64,000 nt of DNA, taken from Volvox africanus. Its lineage: Eukaryota; Chlorophyta; Chlorophyceae; Chlamydomonadales; Volvocaceae. Below are positions 38,601 to 51,600 of the stretch, piece by piece. The stretch is from the NCBI GenBank assembly GCA_030268105.1, contig BSDZ01000010.1, forward strand, positions 5,066,914 through 5,130,913, written 5' to 3'. How positions within the stretch are numbered: the stretch's first letter is position 1; each line of letters starts with the position of its first letter. The notes beneath the pieces were generated by a model. It was not told where the DNA came from and did no database searches. It was given only the letters and a program-made list of their open reading frames with translations. The position numbers and the translations under genes are program-made.

Positions 38601-41600
38601 AGCTTCCTTTGTATAATTCGCGTATAAGTTTGGTTATAACGTAAGCCATGTGACCCATATCCAGCATTCTGCCATGGGGTGTGTGGGGCGGGACAGGTAC
38701 CTTGGGCGATTTCGCAGGGGGCGTCAATGCCATCCGAGGAGTGCTCCAGGAACATCCAATCGCCACCGCCATTCAAGCCCAGACCGCGAGCAATCCAACC
38801 AAACAAGCTTCCTTTGTATAATTCGCGTATAAGTTTGGTTATAACATAAGCCATGTGACCCATATCCAGCATTCTGCCATGGGGTGTGTGGGGCGGCACA
38901 GGTACCTTGGGCGATTTCGCAGGGGGCGTCAATGCCATCCCTGGAGTGCTCCAAGAACTTCCAATCGCCACCGCCATTCAAGCCAAGACCGCGAGCAATC
39001 CAACCAAACAAGCTTCCTTTGTACAATTCGCGTATAATTTTGGTTATAACATAAGCCATGTGACCCATATCCAGCATTCTGCCATGGGGTGTGTGGTGCG
39101 GCACAGGTACCTTGGGCGATTTCGCAGGGGGCGTCAATGCCATCCCAGGAGTGCTCCAAGAACTTCCAATCGCCACCGCCATTCAAGCCCAGACCCCGAG
39201 CAATCCAACCAAACAAGCTTCCTTTGTATAATTCGCGTATAAGTTTGGTTATAACATAAGCCATGTGACCCATATCCAGCATTCTGCCATGGGGTGTGTG
39301 GGGCGGGACAGGTACCTTGGGCGATTTCGCAGGGGGCGTCAATGCCATCCCAGGAGTGCTCCAGGAACATCCAATCGCCACTGCCATTCAAGCCCAGACC
39401 GCGAGCAATCCAACCAAACAAGCTTCCTTTGTATAATTCGCGTATAAGTTTGGTTATAACATAAGCCATGTGACCCATATCCAGCATTCTGCCATGGGGT
39501 GTGTGGGGCGGGACAGGTACCTTGGGAGATTTCGCAGGGGGCGTCAATGCCATCCCAGGAGTGCTCCAGGAACATGCAATCGCCACCGCCATTCAAGCCC
39601 AGACCGCGAGCAATCCAACCAAACAAGCTTCCTTTGTATAATTCGCGTATAAGTTTGGTTATAACATAAGCCATGTGACCCATATCCAGCATTCTGCCAT
39701 GGGGTGTGTGGGGCGGGACAGGTACCTTGGGCGATTTCGCAGGGGGCGTCAATGCCATCCCAGGAGTGCTCCAAGAACTTCCAATCGCCACCGCCATTCA
39801 AGCCCAGACCCCGAGCAATCCAACCAAACAAGCTTCCTTTGTACAATTCGCGTATAATTTTGGTTATAACATAAGCCATGTGACCCATATCCAGCATTCT
39901 GCCATGGGGTGTGTGGGGCGGCACAGGTACCTTGGGCGATTTCGCAGGGGGCGTCAATGCCATCCCTGGAGTGCTCCAAGAACTTCCAATCGCCACCGCC
40001 ATTCAAGCCAAGACCGCGAGCAATCCAACCAAACAAGCTTCCTTTGTACAATTCGCGTATAATTTTGGTTATAACATAAGCCATGTGACCCATATCCAGC
40101 ATTCTGCCATGGGGTGTGTGGGGCGGCACAGGTACCTTGGGCGATTTCGCAGGGGGCGTCAATGCCATCCCAGGAGTGCTCCAAGAACTTCCAATCGCCA
40201 CCGCCATTCAAGCCCAGACCCCGAGCAATCCAACCAAACAAGCTTCCTTTGTATAATTCGCGTATAAGTTTGGTTATAACATAAGCCATGTGACCCATAT
40301 CCAGCATTCTGCCATGGGGTGTGTGGGGCGGGACAGGTACCTTGGGCGATTTCGCAGGGGGCGTCAATGCCATCCCAGGAGTGCTCCAGGAACATCCAAT
40401 CGCCACCGCCATTCAAGCCCAGACCGCGAGCAATCCAACCAAACAAGCTTCCTTTGTATAATTCGCGTATAAGTTTGGTTATAACATAAGCCATGTGACC
40501 CATATCCAGCATTCTGCCATGGGGTGTGTGGGGCGGGACAGGTACCTTGGGCGATTTCGCAGGGGGCGTCAATGCCATCCCAGGAGTGCTCCAAGAACTT
40601 CCAATCGCCACCGCCATTCAAGCCCAGACCGCGAGCAATCCAACCAAACAAGCTTCCTTTGTATAATTCGCGTATAAGTTTGGTTATAACGTAAGCCATG
40701 TGACCCATATCCAGCATTCTGCCATGGGGTGTGTGGGGCGGGACAGGTACCTTGGGCGATTTCGCAGGGGGCGTCAATGCCATCCGAGGAGTGCTCCAGG
40801 AACATCCAATCGCCACCGCCATTCAAGCCCAGACCGCGAGCAATCCAACCAAACAAGCTTCCTTTGTATAATTCGCGTATAAGTTTGGTTATAACATAAG
40901 CCATGTGACCCATATCCAGCATTCTGCCATGGGGTGTGTGGGGCGGCACAGGTACCTTGGGCGATTTCGCAGGGGGCGTCAATGCCATCCCTGGAGTGCT
41001 CCAAGAACTTCCAATCGCCACCGCCATTCAAGCCCAGACCGCGAGCAATCCAACCAAACAAGCTTCCTTTGTATAATTCGCGTATAATTTTGGTTATAAC
41101 ATAAGCCATGTGACCCATATCCAGCATTCTGCCATGGGGTGTGTGGGGCGGCACAGGTACCTTGGGCGATTTCGCAGGGGGCGTCAATGCCATCCCAGGA
41201 GTGCTCCAAGAACTTCCAATCGCCACCGCCATTCAAGCCCAGACCCCGAGCAATCCAACCAAACAAGCTTCCTTTGTATAATTCGCGTATAATTTTGGTT
41301 ATAACATAAGCCATGTGACCCATATCCAGCATTCTGCCATGGGGTGTGTGGGGCGGGACAGGTACCTTGGGCGATTTCGCAGGGGGCGTCAATGCCATCC
41401 CAGGAGTGCTCCAGGAACATCCAATCGCCACTGCCATTCAAGCCCAGACCGCGAGCAATCCAACCAAACAAGCTTCCTTTGTATAATTCGCGTATAAGTT
41501 TGGTTATAACATAAGCCATGTGACCCATATCCAGCATTCTGCCATGGGGTGTGTGGGGCGGGACAGGTACCTTGGGAGATTTCGCAGGGGGCGTCAATGC

Positions 41601-42660
41601 CATCCCAGGAGTGCTCCAGGAACATCCAATCGCCACCGCCATTCAAGCCCAGACCGCGAGCAATCCAACCAAACAAGCTTCCTTTGTATAATTCGCGTAT
41701 AAGTTTGGTTATAACATAAGCCATGTGAGCCATATCCAGCATTCTGCCATGGGGTGTGTGGGGCGGGACAGGTACCTTGGGCGATTTCGCAGGGGGCGTC
41801 AATGCCATCCCTGGAGTGCTCCAAGAACTTCCAATCACCACCGCCATTCAAGCCCAGACCCCGAGCAATCCAACCAAACAAGCTTCCTTTGTACAATTCG
41901 CGTATAAGTTTGGTTATAACATAAGCCATGTGAGCCATATCCAGCATTCTGCCATGGGGTGTGTGGGGCGGGACAGGTACCTTGGGCGATTTCGCAGGGG
42001 GCGTCAATGCCATCCCAGGAGTGCTCCAAGAACATCCAATCGCCACCGCCATTCAAGCCCAGACCGCGAGCAATCCAACCAAACAAGCTTCCTTTGTATA
42101 ATTCGCGTATAATTTTAATTATAACATAAGCCATGTGACCCATATCCAGCATTCTGCCATGGTGTGTGTGGGGCGGGACAGGTACCTTGGGAGATTTCGC
42201 AGGGGGCGTCAATGCCATCCCAGGAGTGCTCCAAGAACTTCCAATCGCCACCGCCATTCAAGCCCAGACCGCGAGCAATCCAACCAAACAAGCTTCCTTT
42301 GTATAATTCGCGTATAAGTTTGGTTATAACATAAGCCATGTGACCCATATCCAGCATTCTGCCATGGGGTGTGTGGGGCGGGACAGGTACCTTGGGCGAT
42401 TTCGCAGGGGGCGTCAATGCCATCCCTGGAGTGCTCCAAGAACTTCCAATCACCACCGCCATTCAAGCCCAGACCCCGAGCAATCCAACCAAACAAGCTT
42501 CCTTTGTACAATTCGCGTATAAGTTTGGTTATAACATAAGCCATGTGAGCCATATCCAGCATTCTGCCATGGGGTGTGTGGGGCGGGACAGGTACCTTGG
42601 GCGATTTCGCAGGGGGCGTCAATGCCATCCCAGGAGTGCTCCAAGAACATCCAATCGCCA
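32691..42660. repeat. Mosaic satellite domain
   Basis: The five-monomer order is broken and reshuffled. Blocks from the first domain reappear at multiples of 205: a distinctive monomer pair seen near 30,900 and 31,925 recurs near 35,000, 36,435 and 39,510, i.e. offsets of 5, 15, 7 and 15 monomers. New variants enter: GTACAATTCG (from about 33,487), AATTTTGG (34,321), AATTTTAATT (36,985) and GTGAGCC (37,625). Monomers stay exactly 205 bp. Confidence 0.8.
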
Positions 42661-45600
42661 CCGCCATTCAAGCCCAGACCACGAGCAATCCAACCAAACA
42701 AGCTTCCTTTGTACAATTCGCGTATAATTTTAATTATAACATAAGCCATGTGAGCCATATCCAGCATTCTGCCATGGGGTGTGTGGGGCGGGACAGGTAC
42801 CTTGGGCGATTTCGCAGGGGGCGTCAATGCCATCCCAGGAGTGCTCCAAGAACTTCCAATCGCCACCGCCATTCAAGCCCAGACCACGAGCAATCCAACC
42901 AAACAAGCTTCCTTTGTACAATTCGCGTATAATTTTAATTATAACATAAGCCATGTGACCCATATCCAGCATTCTGCCATGGGGTGTGTGGGGCGGGACA
43001 GGTACCTTGGGAGATTTCGCAGGGGGCGTCAATGCCATCCCAGGAGTGCTCCAAGAACTTCCAATCGCCACCGCCATTCAAGCCCAGACCACGAGCAATC
43101 CAACCAAACAAGCTTCCTTTGTACAATTCGCGTATAATTTTAATTATAACATAAGCCATGTGAGCCATATCCAGCATTCTGCCATGGGGTGTGTGGGGCG
43201 GGACAGGTACCTTGGGAGATTTCGCAGGGGGCGTCAATGCCATCCCAGGAGTGCTCCAAGAACATCCAATCGCCACCGCCATTCAAGCCCAGACCACGAG
43301 CAATCCAACCAAACAAGCTTCCTTTGTACAATTCGCGTATAATTTTAATTATAACATAAGCCATGTGAGCCATATCCAGCATTCTGCCATGGGGTGTGTG
43401 GGGCGGGACAGGTACCTTGGGAGATTTCGCAGGGGGCGTCAATGCCATCCCAGGAGTGCTCCAAGAACTTCCAATCGCCACCGCCATTCAAGCCCAGACC
43501 ACGAGCAATCCAACCAAACAAGCTTCCTTTGTACAATTCGCGTATAATTTTAATTATAACATAAGCCATGTGAGCCATATCCAGCATTCTGCCATGGGGT
43601 GTGTGGGGCGGGACAGGTACCTTGGGAGATTTCGCAGGGGGCGTCAATGCCATCCCTGGAGTGCTCCAAGAACATCCAATCGCCACCGCCATTCAAGCCC
43701 AGACCGCGAGCAATCCAACCAAACAAGCTTCCTTTGTATAATTCGCGTATAAGTTTGGTTATAACATAAGCCATGTGACCCATATCCAGCATTCTGCCAT
43801 GGGGTGTGTGGGGCGGGACAGGTACCTTGGGAGATTTCGCAGGGGGCGTCAATGCCATCCCTGGAGTGCTCCAAGAACTTCCAATCGCCACCGCCATTCA
43901 AGCCCAGACCACGAGCAATCCAACCAAACAAGCTTCCTTTGTACAATTCGCGTATAATTTTGGTTATAACATAAGCCATGTGACCCATATCCAGCATTCT
44001 GCCATGGGGTGTGTGGGGCGGGACAGGTACCTTGGGAGATTTCGCAGGGGGCGTCAATGCCATCCCAGGAGTGCTCCAAGAACTTCCAATCGCCACCGCC
44101 ATTCAAGCCCAGACCACGAGCAATCCAACCAAACAAGCTTCCTTTGTACAATTCGCGTATAATTTTAATTATAACATAAGCCATGTGACCCATATCCAGC
44201 ATTCTGCCATGGGGTGTGTGGGGCGGGACAGGTACCTTGGGCGATTTCGCAGGGGGCGTCAATGCCATCCCAGGAGTGCTCCAAGAACTTCCAATCGCCG
44301 CCGCCATTCAAGCCCAGACCACGAGCAATCCAACCAAACAAGCTTCCTTTGTACAATTCGCGTATAATTTTGGTTATAACATAAGCCATGTGACCCATAT
44401 CCAGCATTCTGCCATGGGGTGTGTGGGGCGGGACAGGTACCTTGGGCGATTTCGCAGGGGGCGTCAATGCCATCCCAGGAGTGCTCCAAGAACTTCCAAT
44501 CGCCACCGCCATTCAAGCCCAGACCACGAGCAATCCAACCAAACAAGCTTCCTTTGTACAATTCGCGTATAAGTTTGGTTATAACATAAGCCATGTGACC
44601 CATATCCAGCATTCTGCCATGGGGTGTGTGGGGCGGGACAGGTACCTTGGGAGATTTCGCAGGGGGCGTCAATGCCATCCCTGGAGTGCTCCAAGAACTT
44701 CCAATCGCCACCGCCATTCAAGCCCAGACCACGAGCAATCCAACCAAACAAGCTTCCTTTGTACAATTCGCGTATAATTTTGGTTATAACATAAGCCATG
44801 TGACCCATATCCAGCATTCTGCCATGGGGTGTGTGGGGCGGGACAGGTACCTTGGGCGATTTCGCAGGGGGCGTCAATGCCATCCCAGGAGTGCTCCAAG
44901 AACTTCCAATCGCCACCGCCATTCAAGCCCAGACCACGAGCAATCCAACCAAACAAGCTTCCTTTGTACAATTCGCGTATAATTTTAATTATAACATAAG
45001 CCATGTGACCCATATCCAGCATTCTGCCATGGGGTGTGTGGGGCGGGACAGGTACCTTGGGAGATTTCGCAGGGGGCGTCAATGCCATCCCAGGAGTGCT
45101 CCAAGAACTTCCAATCGCCACCGCCATTCAAGCCCAGACCACGAGCAATCCAACCAAACAAGCTTCCTTTGTACAATTCGCGTATAATTTTGGTTATAAC
45201 ATAAGCCATGTGACCCATATCCAGCATTCTGCCATGGGGTGTGTGGGGCGGGACAGGTACCTTGGGCGATTTCGCAGGGGGCGTCAATGCCATCCCAGGA
45301 GTGCTCCAAGAACTTCCAATCGCCACCGCCATTCAAGCCCAGACCACGAGCAATCCAACCAAACAAGCTTCCTTTGTATAATTCGCGTATAATTTTAGGT
45401 TATAACATAAGCCATGTGACCCATATCCAGCATTCTGCCATGGGGTGTGTGGGGCGGGACAGGTACCTTGGGAGATTTCGCAGGGGGCGTCAATGCCATC
45501 CCTGGAGTGCTCCAAGAACTTCCAATCACCACCGCCATTCAAGCCCAGACCACGAGCAATCCAACCAAACAAGCTTCCTTTGTACAATTCGCGTATAATT

Positions 45601-48600
45601 TTGGTTATAACATAAGCCATGTGACCCATATCCAGCATTCTGCCATGGGGTGTGTGGGGCGGGACAGGTACCTTGGGAGATTTCGCAGGGGGCGTCAATG
45701 CCATCCCAGGAGTGCTCCAAGAACTTCCAATCGCCACCGCCATTCAAGCCCAGACCACGAGCAATCCAACCAAACAAGCTTCCTTTGTACAATTCGCGTA
45801 TAATTTTAATTATAACATAAGCCATGTGACCCATATCCAGCATTCTGCCATGGGGTGTGTGGGGCGGGACAGGTACCTTGGGCGATTTCGCAGGGGGCGT
45901 CAATGCCATCCCAGGAGTGCTCCAAGAACTTCCAATCGCCGCCGCCATTCAAGCCCAGACCACGAGCAATCCAACCAAACAAGCTTCCTTTGTACAATTC
46001 GCGTATAATTTTAATTATAACATAAGCCATGTGACCCATATCCAGCATTCTGCCATGGGGTGTGTGGGGCGGGACAGGTACCTTGGGAGATTTCGCAGGG
46101 GGCGTCAATGCCATCCCAGGAGTGCTCCAAGAACTTCCAATCGCCACCGCCATTCAAGCCCAGACCACGAGCAATCCAACCAAACAAGCTTCCTTTGTAC
46201 AATTCGCGTATAAGTTTAGGTTATAACATAAGCCATGTGACCCATATCCAGCATTCTGCCATGGGGTGTGTGGGGCGGGACAGGTACCTTGGGAGATTTC
46301 GCAGGGGGCGTCAATGCCATCCCTGGAGTGCTCCAAGAACTTCCAATCGCCACCGCCATTCAAGCCCAGACCACGAGCAATCCAACCAAACAAGCTTCCT
46401 TTGTACAATTCGCGTATAAGTTTGGTTATAACATAAGCCATGTGACCCATATCCAGCATTCTGCCATGGGGTGTGTGGGGCGGGACAGGTACCTTGGGCG
46501 ATTTCGCAGGGGGCGTCAATGCCATCCCAGGAGTGCTCCAAGAACTTCCAATCGCCACCGCCATTCAAGCCCAGACCACGAGCAATCCAACCAAACAAGC
46601 TTCCTTTGTACAATTCGCGTATAATTTTAATTATAACATAAGCCATGTGACCCATATCCAGCATTCTGCCATGGGGTGTGTGGGGCGGGACAGGTACCTT
46701 GGGAGATTTCGCAGGGGGCGTCAATGCCATCCCAGGAGTGCTCCAAGAACTTCCAATCGCCACCGCCATTCAAGCCCAGACCACGAGCAATCCAACCAAA
46801 CAAGCTTCCTTTGTACAATTCGCGTATAATTTTAGTTATAACATAAGCCATGTGAGCCATATCCAGCATTCTGCCATGGGGTGTGTGGGGCGGGACAGGT
46901 ACCTTGGGCGATTTCGCAGGGGGCGTCAATGCCATCCCAGGAGTGCTCCAAGAACTTCCAATCGCCACCGCCATTCAAGCCCAGACCACGAGCAATCCAA
47001 CCAAACAAGCTTCCTTTGTATAATTCGCGTATAATTTTGGTTATAACATAAGCCATGTGACCCATATCCAGCATTCTGCCATGGGGTGTGTGGGGCGGGA
47101 CAGGTACCTTGGGAGATTTCGCAGGGGGCGTCAATGCCATCCCTGGAGTGCTCCAAGAACTTCCAATCGCCACCGCCATTCAAGCCCAGACCACGAGCAA
47201 TCCAACCAAACAAGCTTCCTTTGTACAATTCGCGTATAATTTTGGTTATAACATAAGCCATGTGAGCCATATCCAGCATTCTGCCATGGGGTGTGTGGGG
47301 CGGGACAGGTACCTTGGGCGATTTCGCAGGGGGCGTCAATGCCATCCCAGGAGTGCTCCAAGAACTTCCAATCGCCACCGCCATTCAAGCCCAGACCACG
47401 AGCAATCCAACCAAACAAGCTTCCTTTGTACAATTCGCGTATAATTTTGGTTATAACATAAGCCATGTGACCCATATCCAGCATTCTGCCATGGGGTGTG
47501 TGGGGCGGGACAGGTACCTTGGGCGATTTCGCAGGGGGCGTCAATGCCATCCCAGGAGTGCTCCAAGAACTTCCAATCGCCACCGCCATTCAAGCCCAGA
47601 CCGCGAGCAATCCAACCAAACAAGCTTCCTTTGTATAATTCGCGTATAATTTTAATTATAACATAAGCCATGTGACCCATATCCAGCATTCTGCCATGGG
47701 GTGTGTGGGGCGGGACAGGTACCTTGGGAGATTTCGCAGGGGGCGTCAATGCCATCCCAGGAGTGCTCCAAGAACTTCCAATCGCCACCGCCATTCAAGC
47801 CCAGACCGCGAGCAATCCAACCAAACAAGCTTCCTTTGTATAATTCGCGTATAATTTTAAGTTATAACATAAGCCATGTGACCCATATCCAGCATTCTGC
47901 CATGGGGTGTGTGGGGCGGGACAGGTACCTTGGGCGATTTCGCAGGGGGCGTCAATGCCATCCCAGGAGTGCTCCAAGAACTTCCAATCGCCACCGCCAT
48001 TCAAGCCCAGACCACGAGCAATCCAACCAAACAAGCTTCCTTTGTATAATTCGCGTATAATTTTAAGTTATAACATAAGCCATGTGACCCATATCCAGCA
48101 TTCTGCCATGGGGTGTGTGGGGCGGGACAGGTACCTTGGGAGATTTCGCAGGGGGCGTCAATGCCATCCCTGGAGTGCTCCAAGAACTTCCAATCGCCAC
48201 CGCCATTCAAGCCCAGACCACGAGCAATCCAACCAAACAAGCTTCCTTTGTATAATTCGCGTATAATTTTAGTTATAACATAAGCCATGTGACCCATATC
48301 CAGCATTCTGCCATGGGGTGTGTGGGGCGGGACAGGTACCTTGGGCGATTTCGCAGGGGGCGTCAATGCCATCCCTGGAGTGCTCCAAGAACTTCCAATC
48401 GCCACCGCCATTCAAGCCCAGACCACGAGCAATCCAACCAAACAAGCTTCCTTTGTACAATTCGCGTATAATTTTAGGTTATAACATAAGCCATGTGAGC
48501 CATATCCAGCATTCTGCCATGGGGTGTGTGGGGCGGGACAGGTACCTTGGGCGATTTCGCAGGGGGCGTCAATGCCATCCCAGGAGTGCTCCAAGAACTT

Positions 48601-51600
48601 CCAATCGCCACCGCCATTCAAGCCCAGACCACGAGCAATCCAACCAAACAAGCTTCCTTTGTATAATTCGCGTATAATTTTGGTTATAACATAAGCCATG
48701 TGACCCATATCCAGCATTCTGCCATGGGGTGTGTGGGGCGGGACAGGTACCTTGGGAGATTTCGCAGGGGGCGTCAATGCCATCCCTGGAGTGCTCCAAG
48801 AACTTCCAATCGCCACCGCCATTCAAGCCCAGACCACGAGCAATCCAACCAAACAAGCTTCCTTTGTATAATTCGCGTATAATTTTGGTTATAACATAAG
48901 CCATGTGACCCATATCCAGCATTCTGCCATGGGGTGTGTGGGGCGGGACAGGTACCTTGGGCGATTTCGCAGGGGGCGTCAATGCCATCCCAGGAGTGCT
49001 CCAAGAACTTCCAATCGCCACCGCCATTCAAGCCCAGACCGCGAGCAATCCAACCAAACAAGCTTCCTTTGTATAATTCGCGTATAATTTTAGGTTATAA
49101 CATAAGCCATGTGACCCATATCCAGCATTCTGCCATGGGGTGTGTGGGGCGGGACAGGTACCTTGGGCGATTTCGCAGGGGGCGTCAATGCCATCCCAGG
49201 AGTGCTCCAAGAACTTCCAATCGCCACCGCCATTCAAGCCCAGACCACGAGCAATCCAACCAAACAAGCTTCCTTTGTACAATTCGCGTATAATTTTGAT
49301 TATAACATAAGCCATGTGAGCCATATCCAGCATTCTGCCATGGGGTGTGTGGGGCGGGACAGGTACCTTGGGCGATTTCGCAGGGGGCGTCAATGCCATC
49401 CCAGGAGTGCTCCAAGAACTTCCAATCGCCACCGCCATTCAAGCCCAGACCACGAGCAATCCAACCAAACAAGCTTCCTTTGTACAATTCGCGTATAATT
49501 TTAATTATAACATAAGCCATGTGAGCCATATCCAGCATTCTGCCATGGGGTGTGTGGGGCGGGACAGGTACCTTGGGCGATTTCGCAGGGGGCGTCAATG
49601 CCATCCCAGGAGTGCTCCAAGAACTTCCAATCGCCACCGCCATTCAAGCCCAGACCACGAGCAATCCAACCAAACAAGCTTCCTTTGTACAATTCGCGTA
49701 TAATTTTAATTATAACATAAGCCATGTGAGCCATATCCAGCATTCTGCCATGGGGTGTGTGGGGCGGGACAGGTACCTTGGGAGATTTCGCAGGGGGCGT
49801 CAATGCCATCCCAGGAGTGCTCCAAGAACTTCCAATCGCCACCGCCATTCAAGCCCAGACCACGAGCAATCCAACCAAACAAGCTTCCTTTGTACAATTC
49901 GCGTATAATTTTAATTATAACATAAGCCATGTGAGCCATATCCAGCATTCTGCCATGGGGTGTGTGGGGCGGGACAGGTACCTTGGGCGATTTCGCAGGG
50001 GGCGTCAATGCCATCCCAGGAGTGCTCCAAGAACTTCCAATCGCCACCGCCATTCAAGCCCAGACCACGAGCAATCCAACCAAACAAGCTTCCTTTGTAC
50101 AATTCGCGTATAATTTTAATTATAACATAAGCCATGTGAGCCATATCCAGCATTCTGCCATGGGGTGTGTGGGGCGGGACAGGTACCTTGGGAGATTTCG
50201 CAGGGGGCGTCAATGCCATCCCAGGAGTGCTCCAAGAACTTCCAATCGCCACCGCCATTCAAGCCCAGACCACGAGCAATCCAACCAAACAAGCTTCCTT
50301 TGTACAATTCGCGTATAATTTTAATTATAACATAAGCCATGTGAGCCATATCCAGCATTCTGCCATGGGGTGTGTGGGGCGGGACAGGTACCTTGGGCGA
50401 TTTCGCAGGGGGCGTCAATGCCATCCCTGGAGTGCTCCAAGAACTTCCAATCGCCACCGCCATTCAAGCCCAGACCACGAGCAATCCAACCAAACAAGCT
50501 TCCTTTGTATAATTCGCGTATAATTTTGGTTATAACATAAGCCATGTGACCCATATCCAGCATTCTGCCATGGGGTGTGTGGGGCGGGACAGGTACCTTG
50601 GGCGATTTCGCAGGGGGCGTCAATGCCATCCCTGGAGTGCTCCAAGAACTTCCAATCGCCACCGCCATTCAAGCCCAGACCACGAGCAATCCAACCAAAC
50701 AAGCTTCCTTTGTATAATTCGCGTATAATTTTGGTTATAACATAAGCCATGTGACCCATATCCAGCATTCTGCCATGGGGTGTGTGGGGCGGGACAGGTA
50801 CCTTGGGCGATTTCGCAGGGGGCGTCAATGCCATCCCTGGAGTGCTCCAAGAACTTCCAATCGCCACCGCCATTCAAGCCCAGACCACGAGCAATCCAAC
50901 CAAACAAGCTTCCTTTGTACAATTCGCGTATAATTTTAATTATAACATAAGCCATGTGAGCCATATCCAGCATTCTGCCATGGGGTGTGTGGGGCGGGAC
51001 AGGTACCTTGGGCGATTTCGCAGGGGGCGTCAATGCCATCCCAGGAGTGCTCCAAGAACTTCCAATCGCCACCGCCATTCAAGCCCAGACCACGAGCAAT
51101 CCAACCAAACAAGCTTCCTTTGTACAATTCGCGTATAATTTTAATTATAACATAAGCCATGTGACCCATATCCAGCATTCTGCCATGGGGTGTGTGGGGC
51201 GGGACAGGTACCTTGGGCGATTTCGCAGGGGGCGTCAATGCCATCCCTGGAGTGCTCCAAGAACTTCCAATCGCCACCGCCATTCAAGCCCAGACCACGA
51301 GCAATCCAACCAAACAAGCTTCCTTTGTACAATTCGCGTATAATTTTAATTATAACATAAGCCATGTGAGCCATATCCAGCATTCTGCCATGGGGTGTGT
51401 GGGGCGGGACAGGTACCTTGGGCGATTTCGCAGGGGGCGTCAATGCCATCCCAGGAGTGCTCCAAGAACTTCCAATCGCCACCGCCATTCAAGCCCAGAC
51501 CACGAGCAATCCAACCAAACAAGCTTCCTTTGTACAATTCGCGTATAATTTTAATTATAACATAAGCCATGTGAGCCATATCCAGCATTCTGCCATGGGG

